Shown here: positions 1-6,914 of the stretch, one piece after another
How the letters are laid out: every line of letters begins with the position of its first letter
How positions within the stretch are numbered: the stretch's first letter is position 1
From: Thermoplasmata archaeon
Lineage (GTDB): Archaea; Thermoplasmatota; Thermoplasmata; Thermoplasmatales; Aciduliprofundaceae
DNA: 13,167 bases
Reading direction: 5' to 3'
Assembly (NCBI GenBank): GCA_021163705.1
Contig: JAGGTO010000034.1
Span: 1 to 13,167 of the forward strand
The notes under the pieces: generated by a model
Told to the model about the DNA's origin: nothing
Databases searched by the model: none
Seen by the model: only the letters and a program-made list of their open reading frames with translations
Made by a program: the position numbers and the translations under genes

Positions 1-50
1 TAGTTCATTGTTGGCTTTTTTCCTACGAATACAACGTTTTCCTCTGCCAT
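1..50 (-). CDS. alba: Alba-family DNA/RNA-binding chromatin protein (5' end only)
   Basis: Only the first 16 codons lie in the window; the gene runs off the left edge. They read MAEENVVFVGKKPTMN, which matches the opening strand and the nucleic-acid-contacting GKKP(V/T)MNY segment of Alba (Sac10b). Alba is a small dimeric protein that coats DNA and also binds RNA in most archaea; the lysines in GKKP include the residue acetylated in Sulfolobus Alba. I chose the ATG at 50-48 because a strong GGAGG (64-60) lies 9 bases upstream. Another ATG at 57-55 is only 2 bases from the GGAGG and opens a different frame. A TATA box near 91-100 gives the gene its own promoter downstream of trpB2. Identification rests on 16 residues but the match is distinctive. 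Confidence 0.82.
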   Translation of the reverse strand, partial: MAEENVVFVGKKPTMN

Positions 51-59
51 TTTTCATCG

Positions 60-110
60 CCTCCTTTTTTGGGTAAGTGAGGAATAGGCTTTATATATTT
101 ATATTTTTCC
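60..110 (-). promoter_or_regulatory. alba promoter and ribosome binding site
   Basis: Read on the minus strand, an A-rich BRE-like stretch (110-101) leads into a TATA box AAATATATAA (100-91, centre about 96). Transcription should start near 70, leaving a leader of about 20 bases that contains GGAGG at 64-60. The 65 bases between trpB2 and alba hold little else. I see no T-tract after trpB2 on this strand, so some read-through into alba is possible. Confidence 0.6.
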
Positions 111-115
111 TACTC

Positions 116-1468
116 TCACCTGCTTTCTAAACTCATTTGAGATAGAACTGGAAACTCTTTTGGCTCATAGTCTTTCATTTCGTTGTTCATGAAATCCTCA
201 TAACCCTTGAGATCCAGGAGTCCATGGCCGCTGAGATTAAATAGAATCACCTTCTCCTCATTTTTTCTCTTGGCTTCCAGAGCAAGATCCATTACCCCTT
301 TAATGGCATGGGCACTCTCGGGAGCTGGCACTATCCCCTCAGTTCTGGCAAATAGAACCGCGGCATCAAACACCTCTCTCTGATGGTACGCCATGGGTTT
401 CACAACGCCATGATTCACCAGAATGCTTAAAGTTGGGGCAAGACCATGATACCTCAATCCGCCAGCGTGTATAGGTGGAACATAGTAGGTATGTCCAAGT
501 GTATGCATTTTTATTTTTGGTGTTAAACCCCCACTATCTCCAAAATCGTATGTGTATATTCCCCTCGTCATGCTTGGCGCAGCCCTGGATTCCACCGCAT
601 AAAACTCATATTCCTCTTTACCCCGGATAAAATCCCGCACAAATGGGTAGATGAAGCCCCCAAAATTGCTTCCTCCACCCACGCATCCCACAAGAATATC
701 TGGTTGTACATCAATTTTCTCCATCTGCAATTTTGCCTCCTCGCCTATCACAGTTTGATGCATAAGCACATGATTGAGAACGCTTCCCAGGGAGTATCTT
801 GCATTTTCGTCTTTAAGAACATCCTCTATGGCCTCACTTATAGCTATTCCCAAACCACCGGGATGCTGAGGATCCTCCGCTAAAAATTTTCTGCCCACCT
901 CGGTTCTATCGCTGGGCGACGGATATACTTCTGCACCGTAAACATGCATGAGAATCTTCCTGTATGGTTTCTGAAGATAGCTTGCCCTGGCCATATACAC
1001 CCTTATCTTCAATCCCAGAAGTGAACCAGCGACAGATAATGCGGTTCCCCACTGACCAGCACCTGTTTCTGTTACAAGCCTTTCTATCCCCTGCTTCTTA
1101 GCATAATATGCCTGTGCTATTGCCGTGTTTATCTTGTGGCTCCCTGTTATTGTCTCACCTTCGTATTTGAAATATATCCTGGCGGGTGTGTTGAGGGCTC
1201 TTTCAAAATTGGTGGCCCTGAAAAGAGGGGTTGGTCTTCCTATTTTCAGGTACATCTCTCTCACTTCATTCGGAATATCAACATATCTCTCACTGCTCAT
1301 CTCCTGTTTCACAAGCTCCCTTGCAAATATGCGCTCGAGTTTCTCCCGCTTTATGGGCTCGTCGGTCTCAGGGTCAAGAGGTGGAGCTAGTCTCTCGGGC
1401 AAATCCAGAAGTATATTGTACCATCTCTTCGGTAGAGAATCCACATCCAGAATAGACTTCAGTTCCAT
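116..1468 (-). CDS. trpB: TrpB2-type tryptophan synthase beta chain
   Basis: A PLP enzyme of 450 residues that joins indole to serine to give tryptophan; the TrpB2 class may also have other roles. The Schiff-base lysine is K112 in GSHKIN; TrpB1 proteins usually have GAHKIN. ETGAGQWG (134-141) is the substrate carboxylate loop, GGGSN (264-268) the PLP-phosphate loop, and LSGHGLLDL (412-420) the C-terminal motif. The length, the N-terminal extension (1-75) and the RASYLQKPYRKILMHVYGAEV segment (161-181) fit TrpB2 rather than the roughly 400-residue TrpB1. The ATG at 1468 has GGAGGTGA (1480-1473) at ideal spacing. No trpA or other trp gene is nearby, so this is an orphan copy. TrpB2 assignment is firm; whether it acts with TrpA, alone on indole, or as a serine deaminase cannot be read here. 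Confidence 0.95.
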   Translation of the reverse strand: MELKSILDVDSLPKRWYNILLDLPERLAPPLDPETDEPIKREKLERIFARELVKQEMSSERYVDIPNEVREMYLKIGRPTPLFRATNFERALNTPARIYFKYEGETITGSHKINTAIAQAYYAKKQGIERLVTETGAGQWGTALSVAGSLLGLKIRVYMARASYLQKPYRKILMHVYGAEVYPSPSDRTEVGRKFLAEDPQHPGGLGIAISEAIEDVLKDENARYSLGSVLNHVLMHQTVIGEEAKLQMEKIDVQPDILVGCVGGGSNFGGFIYPFVRDFIRGKEEYEFYAVESRAAPSMTRGIYTYDFGDSGGLTPKIKMHTLGHTYYVPPIHAGGLRYHGLAPTLSILVNHGVVKPMAYHQREVFDAAVLFARTEGIVPAPESAHAIKGVMDLALEAKRKNEEKVILFNLSGHGLLDLKGYEDFMNNEMKDYEPKEFPVLSQMSLESR

Positions 1469-1472
1469 TTTT

Positions 1473-1510
1473 TCACCTCCAAAATTTCGGTGCCCGCTTT
1501 ATAAATTAAA
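1473..1510 (-). promoter_or_regulatory. trpB2 ribosome binding site and possible TATA box
   Basis: On the minus strand ATTTATAAAG (about 1507-1498) resembles a TATA box, followed by GGAGGTGA (1480-1473) and the ATG at 1468. The ribosome site is clear. The TATA box is doubtful: a start 26 bases downstream would fall at about 1476, inside the ribosome site. A second TATA-like stretch, AATTTTATAGG (about 1595-1585), would give a start near 1564 and a leader of about 95 bases. Confidence 0.45.
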
Positions 1511-1600
1511 ATGCTCACCAAGTTATAGATGCCAAACGTACTCACTCCTTAATTTCGCGGGCATAAATAGCGCTATGGTCATTTCCTATAAAATTATTTG

Positions 1601-1616
1601 GCCAAAAAAAGTTGGC
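1601..1616 (-). terminator. T-tract terminator after the RND/MMPL gene
   Basis: Twelve bases past the stop codon of the RND gene the minus strand carries seven T residues (1610-1604). They lie in the loop of a small inverted repeat, GCCAA (1601-1605 on plus) against TTGGC (1612-1616). Archaeal RNA polymerase terminates mainly at such T-runs. It sits between two co-directional genes and would insulate trpB2 from the RND transcript. Confidence 0.6.
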
Positions 1617-1622
1617 GTAAGA

Positions 1623-4600
1623 TTATTTGCCCTTGTGTTTCTCTCTCCACTCTGCCCAGAAGTAAAGGAATGTTGGAAGTATGAACACGGAAAGAAGGAA
1701 GCTGTAGAGTATGGATATGGTTGCAATCTCCCCGAACTGTCTGATTGGTGGCATGGATGATAAACTGAGTGTTCCGAAACCTGCCATCGTGGTTGTGGCC
1801 GCACCAAATATGGAAGTGCCAGTATGTCTCACAGTTTTTTTAAGAGCTGTGAGTATATCCTTCTCTCTATTCCAATCCTCCAGGAATCTGTGAGTTATGT
1901 GAATAGCGTATGTTATACCGAGTCCTATGGTAAGAGATGTGATTGTTACTGTAACCACATTGAAATTTATTCCCAAAACATACATAGTGCCCAGAATCCA
2001 GAGAAGTGCTATGGCCACCGGAAGCGTTGTGATCGCTCCGAGCACAAAGCTTCTCTTCTCCCAGTAGAATATTATAGTAAGGACTATTAGCGAGGAGATC
2101 AGGGTGATTATAAGGGAATTCCATTCACTTCCCTGTAGAAGATCTATTATATGATATGTGAGAAGATCACTTCCCGTTGCAATGGCCTTGAGATTTGCAT
2201 CTTTGAGAGGCTTTATATCTGAGTTTAGCTCCTGGTAGAGAATTCTGTATTCCTTATCGGTATCTGCATAACTGCGTACTGTGATTAGCATCATATCAAA
2301 ATTTCCATTTTTATCCATGTGGAGAAGATTTTTACCCTCATCCGTATTCTCATATAGCCAGAGATATATATCCTCAATATTCTTATCGGGAAGATCATCG
2401 CCATTGGTATCGTTCTCCATAACCATCAGTGCAAAGCTGCTATTTTTCTCCCTCATCTCCTGAATTAGTGTGTAAATACTTTTGGATTGTGCATAGTCCA
2501 CAAAGCTGTCATCCCTTAGGTTATCCATAGTTAACTTAACAGCTTTTAGAGTTTGAGGTGATGCAATATTTCCCTCCACAAGTATATAGTTATCGTTCAG
2601 CCCTGAGGAGTTGAAGTTGTCCATCATGAACTCTATAGTGTCTGAGATCTCCAAATTGCTGGGAAGGAAATCCTTCAGATCAAAGGTGGTTCCTATATTT
2701 GCACCTCCATACGCGGCTAAAAGAGTGATTATTATTACCACGGCAAGCACGACATGCCTGTGTTTCTCTGCACCTATCGCGCCCATGGCCATGGTCTTGT
2801 TTAATAGGACAACTCCAGAACCCTCCCTTTCCTTCTCCTTCTTTATTTTCAGTTTTCCCTTCTTCTCTCTTCGGGAATCAATGTATATCTTTACCCCGGG
2901 TATGAATGTTGTGAATATTACAAATGCGCCAATTATACCTATTGCGTTCATCACTCCAAAATCCGCCACCGGAGGAATGGGAGAGGATATGTTGGATAGA
3001 AATGCTATCACCGTTGTAATGGTGGCAAGTATCAATCCCATGCCCAGATGAGTTATCATCTCTTCCATAGCGTTCCTTACCTTCCTTCCTTTTCTGAGCT
3101 CTTCCCGATATCTCAAGATCGTATGTATGGCATAATCTATGCCTAAACCAACTAGAAGAACTGCAACCGTGGTAACAATCTGGTTGAAATGATATCCCGC
3201 CATCACACCAAATCCGTAGGCCCACACTATGGCCATCCCTAATCCCAGAAGGCCAAGTACGGTATCCAAAATACTTCTGAATGTTATGAGAAGTATTACT
3301 ATCACAAGAAGTATTGAAACTGGAAGTAGAATATTTACGGTCTCGTTGGCTGTCTTTTCAGTGGCCTTTGAAATTAAAGCAGCACCCATTCCTCTTATCT
3401 CTGAGGAGGTTTTCACCTGCTTTGCTATCTTCACAACCTCACTTTCAAGCTTCTCCATTCTGCTGCTATGATCCACGCTGCTTTCTCCCGGTAAATAGGT
3501 GCTGTTAAGCATAACGATCATCATTGCCGCTTTGGCATTTTCTCCATCAAAATCCTTGGAGAACATGCTTCGGAGCTGGGAACTAAGCTGCTTCATCATA
3601 TATGAGAAGCCTGTAAATTGAGGAATATATTTGAGAAAGTAATTCAGGCCTGAGGTGGCATTCTCCATACTCTCGCTAAGATTCCCGTAGAATATTGTGG
3701 AGACCTTAACGGATTCATTTCCTGTGGTATCATATACATATCCAATATTTTTAATTAGTTTTGCAAGGTGCATATGGGCATCTTCCAGAGTACTTATGGT
3801 ATCGTTTACCACTCGCATTGTGTGATTTACTCTTTCCTCCAGTGGAGATGGATCATAATTTTCTATGTCCCTTATTGTTCTGCTTATATCCTCCTGAGTC
3901 ATGTTGCGGAGAATCTCTCTTTTCTCATCTATGCTGGGTGAGAGGTCAGGCATGCCCATCTCAATATTTCCAGGCATCTCAAATTTCATAGAAATATTCG
4001 AATTTGAAAATGTACTCATCATATCCATCTCTCTTAAAAACATGGCCTCTATCTTTCTCTTGTAATTTATGCTAACATCTGAATCAAATGCATGTTTTAG
4101 GGAATAGAAGATTGGAGGAAATTCAAGGGATGTTGATGCTCCGGAGGAAGAGCTCATCATATTCATTTCCAAATTGAAGATATTTACGGCAAATTTTCCA
4201 GTGGATGGTGAGTTAAGGAGAACATGATCCATATCATCCAGCATCCTGAAAAACCATCCAACAAAATCGCTTTGAAATGATTCTTTTGCTATTTCCATCG
4301 TCTCCTTTTCCTCTTTCATCTGCTGTATGGCCTTTTCCATTCCATCCTTAACCGCCTCTATTTCTAGAAGTGTATAGGATAGGGGTGCAGTGTTAATCTT
4401 TCTCTTTATATCCTCTAAGGTATTATTAAGCATAAGGGTGGATTCATAATTTTTCAAGAACCCTTCACAGGCAAGCTGGGTAGCATTAGCCTGATAAAGG
4501 GCATCATAAAATATGTGAGGATAAGATCCCCATGCATTCAAAGTATCCAGGAGAATCTCCAGCATCTTCCTCCATTCGCCTGTGGAGTAGGGAAGAAGAG

Positions 4601-5735
4601 AGGATATGTTCTCTTTCACATTTTCAACAATCATTGGGTTAAGAGTTCCCTGGGAGAAATTCTGTAGAAACTCACTCAAGGATCTGTTTAGCCCAACATA
4701 AAATGGTACCATCCTGCCCATATTTTCAAGCTGAGGAGTTATTTGAGAAATTGTGGAATTTATTACAAATAGAGCTGTAGCATTATCCCCGGCAATTAAA
4801 GCATTCTCCGTTTGATTAAGTGCATCCAAAATAATTTTGCTCTCATTCATTCCCTCGGATAATGTGCTCAGGGAATAATTTAAAGAGCTAATTGAGAAGT
4901 CATAAAATGTAAGCTTAAAGTAATGTACACTTATCTCCTTATCACTCAAAGAGAGGGAAGAAGAATTCATATCTTCCATAAGATAGTTCATTATCTGCAA
5001 GAGGGAATTATTTTCATTCATCCCTCCCTCCCCAGCAGGAGGCGGGGTTAGAAGTGTGAGAACTCTGGATTTTATACCGTAGTCCCCTGTGCTTAAAAGA
5101 GCGGATGTGAGATTCTCCATTATCTTCATAACTCCCGTTGGGTATGATTCTCCATTCTCTCCAGATGGCATTACAAAGATCAGGAGAACTATATTTTTTG
5201 CATCCTCTCTCAATAGGGTGGCATTCTCATATATATCCCGATAGTCACTAAGAATCCCATTTAAGGTATTAATAGGCACAAGCAAGGGTGTTACATTGAT
5301 GGAGGATAGAGAAGAGGACATATTCTCAAGCTGTTCCATCAGGGTATTTTCAAAATTTAAGGTGATATTCCCAAGAATTATCATATCCGCTGGGGAGAGT
5401 ATGCTATTTTCAGGGTTATCTGGAGTCTTTAGATTCTTCACTATGTAACTACTATTTAAAAGGGCTCCTTTCACCTTTAGCATATCCTCAAGGGTGCCTT
5501 TATTTACGGCATTGGAAGATATAAAAATGAGCTCCATTATATCAGTAGAGCCAAATTCATCGGTTATTTTTAACTCAGCTTTGACCATCTCATCATTTGG
5601 CAAGAATGTTTTCAAATCAGCACTCATCCTCATCTGGGATGCATAGTATCCGAATATGGAGGTTATTAGAAGCACAACAATTACCGCCACGAGAGGTTTT
5701 CGGCTCACAGCTCTACCAATTACTCTCAGATCCAT
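1623..5735 (-). CDS. RND/MMPL superfamily membrane protein with giant extracellular loop
   Basis: A 1370-residue proton-driven type of exporter (MMPL/Patched-like branch of RND); the substrate is unknown. The protein is a classic duplication. TM1 (about 15-31) is followed by DLKTFLP (40-46), and TM7 (about 994-1010) by the matching DLKDFLP (1019-1025). TM2-6 span about 801-950 and TM8-12 about 1206-1360, joined by a basic cytoplasmic linker (955-972). TM4 carries GIDYAIH (865-871), with the Asp-Tyr pair used for proton relay; the equivalent in TM10 is GITYAIH (1273-1279), lacking the Asp. The first outer loop is about 770 residues (32-800), far longer than the second (about 195). It has many N-x-S/T sequons, a coiled-coil-like stretch (461-486) and a Met-rich patch (565-595). 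The ATG at 5735 follows GGTGATC (5744-5738). It is divergent from a duplicated regulator. Family certain; cargo (lipid, glycolipid, metal) open. Confidence 0.9.
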   Translation of the reverse strand: MDLRVIGRAVSRKPLVAVIVVLLITSIFGYYASQMRMSADLKTFLPNDEMVKAELKITDEFGSTDIMELIFISSNAVNKGTLEDMLKVKGALLNSSYIVKNLKTPDNPENSILSPADMIILGNITLNFENTLMEQLENMSSSLSSINVTPLLVPINTLNGILSDYRDIYENATLLREDAKNIVLLIFVMPSGENGESYPTGVMKIMENLTSALLSTGDYGIKSRVLTLLTPPPAGEGGMNENNSLLQIMNYLMEDMNSSSLSLSDKEISVHYFKLTFYDFSISSLNYSLSTLSEGMNESKIILDALNQTENALIAGDNATALFVINSTISQITPQLENMGRMVPFYVGLNRSLSEFLQNFSQGTLNPMIVENVKENISSLLPYSTGEWRKMLEILLDTLNAWGSYPHIFYDALYQANATQLACEGFLKNYESTLMLNNTLEDIKRKINTAPLSYTLLEIEAVKDGMEKAIQQMKEEKETMEIAKESFQSDFVGWFFRMLDDMDHVLLNSPSTGKFAVNIFNLEMNMMSSSSGASTSLEFPPIFYSLKHAFDSDVSINYKRKIEAMFLREMDMMSTFSNSNISMKFEMPGNIEMGMPDLSPSIDEKREILRNMTQEDISRTIRDIENYDPSPLEERVNHTMRVVNDTISTLEDAHMHLAKLIKNIGYVYDTTGNESVKVSTIFYGNLSESMENATSGLNYFLKYIPQFTGFSYMMKQLSSQLRSMFSKDFDGENAKAAMMIVMLNSTYLPGESSVDHSSRMEKLESEVVKIAKQVKTSSEIRGMGAALISKATEKTANETVNILLPVSILLVIVILLITFRSILDTVLGLLGLGMAIVWAYGFGVMAGYHFNQIVTTVAVLLVGLGIDYAIHTILRYREELRKGRKVRNAMEEMITHLGMGLILATITTVIAFLSNISSPIPPVADFGVMNAIGIIGAFVIFTTFIPGVKIYIDSRREKKGKLKIKKEKEREGSGVVLLNKTMAMGAIGAEKHRHVVLAVVIIITLLAAYGGANIGTTFDLKDFLPSNLEISDTIEFMMDNFNSSGLNDNYILVEGNIASPQTLKAVKLTMDNLRDDSFVDYAQSKSIYTLIQEMREKNSSFALMVMENDTNGDDLPDKNIEDIYLWLYENTDEGKNLLHMDKNGNFDMMLITVRSYADTDKEYRILYQELNSDIKPLKDANLKAIATGSDLLTYHIIDLLQGSEWNSLIITLISSLIVLTIIFYWEKRSFVLGAITTLPVAIALLWILGTMYVLGINFNVVTVTITSLTIGLGITYAIHITHRFLEDWNREKDILTALKKTVRHTGTSIFGAATTTMAGFGTLSLSSMPPIRQFGEIATISILYSFLLSVFILPTFLYFWAEWREKHKGK

Positions 5736-5737
5736 GG

Positions 5738-5876
5738 GATCACCAGGGGGCTAATGCCTTTGAAATATTTAAGTTTTTGGAATTTTCAAATCTAAATTTT
5801 CAAATTATGTCCAAAATGTATCATTTTTCTGGATTTATTTTGAAAAATTTAAATATGATGATTCATTATCTTCTAT
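5738..5876. promoter_or_regulatory. Divergent promoters of the RND gene and the duplicated regulator
   Basis: The two promoters are mirror images. BRE-TATA for the RND gene is AAAAACTTAAATAT on minus (5778-5765); for the regulator it is AAAAATTTAAATAT on plus (5843-5856), 13 of 14 bases alike. The regulator's TATA centre (5852) is 25 bases from its GTG, so its message is probably leaderless. The RND start should have a leader of only about 8 bases, ending in GGTGATC. Expression of the two genes is likely linked. Confidence 0.65.
5781..5805 (+). repeat. 11-bp direct repeat, possible operator
   Basis: AATTTTCAAAT occurs at 5781-5791 and again at 5795-5805, start-to-start distance 14 bases. It lies directly upstream of the RND gene's BRE and between the two divergent TATA boxes. 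A loosely related inverted copy overlaps the regulator's BRE (about 5838-5850). The repeat may be the binding site of the neighbouring regulator, but the region is A/T-rich and chance cannot be excluded. Confidence 0.4.
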
Positions 5877-6914
5877 GTGAAGCTTACATCTCTGGAGAGG
5901 AAGGTACTGTGGGGTCTAACCTGTCATCCAGAAATGAGCCTAAAGGCTCTCTCCAGAGAACTAGAGCTCAATTACTGGAGCATATATAAAATCAGAGAGA
6001 AATTTAGAAGGGAGGGACTAATTAAGGAGGTTCTCATACCCAATTACAGGGCCCTGGGATTTGAACTTCTCGTGGCTGGATACGGAAGCATAACCAGGGA
6101 AAAGCTACAGTACATATCATCTTTGGAGAAGGCAATAAAAAATAATTGTGAGATATGCGAATCAGGAATGTTTTTTGCTTTCACTGAATCTTATAGGGGA
6201 TTCACCCTTGGTGTGATGAAAAACTACACACAGTTGGTGAAGAATTTGCTATATATGGATAGAATCACTGGATTAAGGGAAATTATGAGAAGGGAAACCC
6301 CGAAGCTCATACTCTTACCTTTAGAGATTACCCAGTTGCCCATATTTTTTGATTACTCAAATCTTATCTCAAGAGAATTTGGATTTCCCACCTGTTCGAG
6401 AAGGAGAATCTTAAACCCTTCTGGCACTCTTTCCAGAAATGAAATTATTATAATGAAAGAACTTGTACAGAAGCCTGCAATAACTCTCAAATCACTTTCT
6501 GAGAAAGTTAATATGAGCAGAGAAAAGGTTAGGAAAATAAGAGAGAAACTCCTTAATAAAGGATGGTGTATTCCTCGGGTAATCCCAGATATGAGAGCCT
6601 TGGGTTACGAGGTCATTGTTTTTGCACACTGGGAATCCAATCCAATGGGGATAATAAAAATAGAGAGAAACATAAAGAACCTGGATATAGATCTCTCCCG
6701 GGTTATATTCCTTGCATATAATCCTCTGGAAGGTATTGTCATTGCTTTATTCAAATCCTTGGGTGAGAGCAGGGAGATAATTTCTCTATTTTCAAAATTT
6801 GTGGAGAGGGAAAATGTACTTATAAGGGAGCCGGACATCCTCTTCCTCTCACTGGAAGAGGGAAAAGAAATAAAAAGTCACGAGCATCATCCCATACTAT
6901 CTTCCCTTCTATGA
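5877..6914 (+). CDS. Transcriptional regulator with two tandem wHTH-sensor units
   Basis: A 345-residue protein made of two copies of one unit. Copy A: an Lrp/AsnC-like winged helix (about 4-55), then IPNYRALGFELLV (54-66) and a small alpha/beta sensor (about 67-150). Copy B: winged helix (about 185-236), then IPDMRALGYEVIV (236-248) and sensor (about 249-328). The copies also align further on (GMFFAF with RVIFLA; KLILLPLE with DILFLSLE), so the whole unit was duplicated. One polypeptide could thus bind two half-sites without dimerising. The start is GTG at 5877, 25 bases from a TATA centre; the overlapping ATG at 5875 is followed at once by a stop codon in its frame. It is divergent from the RND gene and probably controls it and itself. 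It overlaps the M20 gene tail to tail by 6 bases. No named family recognised; ligand unknown. Confidence 0.8.
   Translation: MKLTSLERKVLWGLTCHPEMSLKALSRELELNYWSIYKIREKFRREGLIKEVLIPNYRALGFELLVAGYGSITREKLQYISSLEKAIKNNCEICESGMFFAFTESYRGFTLGVMKNYTQLVKNLLYMDRITGLREIMRRETPKLILLPLEITQLPIFFDYSNLISREFGFPTCSRRRILNPSGTLSRNEIIIMKELVQKPAITLKSLSEKVNMSREKVRKIREKLLNKGWCIPRVIPDMRALGYEVIVFAHWESNPMGIIKIERNIKNLDIDLSRVIFLAYNPLEGIVIALFKSLGESREIISLFSKFVERENVLIREPDILFLSLEEGKEIKSHEHHPILSSLL
6872..6876 (-). terminator. Possible T5 terminator for the M20 gene
   Basis: On the minus strand five T residues (6876-6872), followed by a further T-rich stretch, lie about 33 bases beyond the M20 stop codon and inside the 3' end of the convergent regulator gene. 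The two convergent transcripts would therefore overlap by at least 50 bases. Confidence 0.35.

Noticed and set aside
1459..1545. A 28-codon reading frame on minus (GTG at 1545) ending with a Trp codon that overlaps the trpB2 start, suggesting a leader peptide
   Set aside because: The AAGGAG before the GTG abuts it with almost no spacing, there is a single Trp codon, the promoter needed is uncertain, and no alternative hairpins were seen.
1125..1760. Plus-strand open frame of 211 codons across the trpB2 5' end and the intergenic region
   Set aside because: It is antisense to a firmly identified gene, has no recognisable domain and no promoter or ribosome site.
2611..3051. Plus-strand open frame of 146 codons within the RND gene
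   Set aside because: Antisense shadow of TM-rich coding sequence of the RND gene; no independent evidence.
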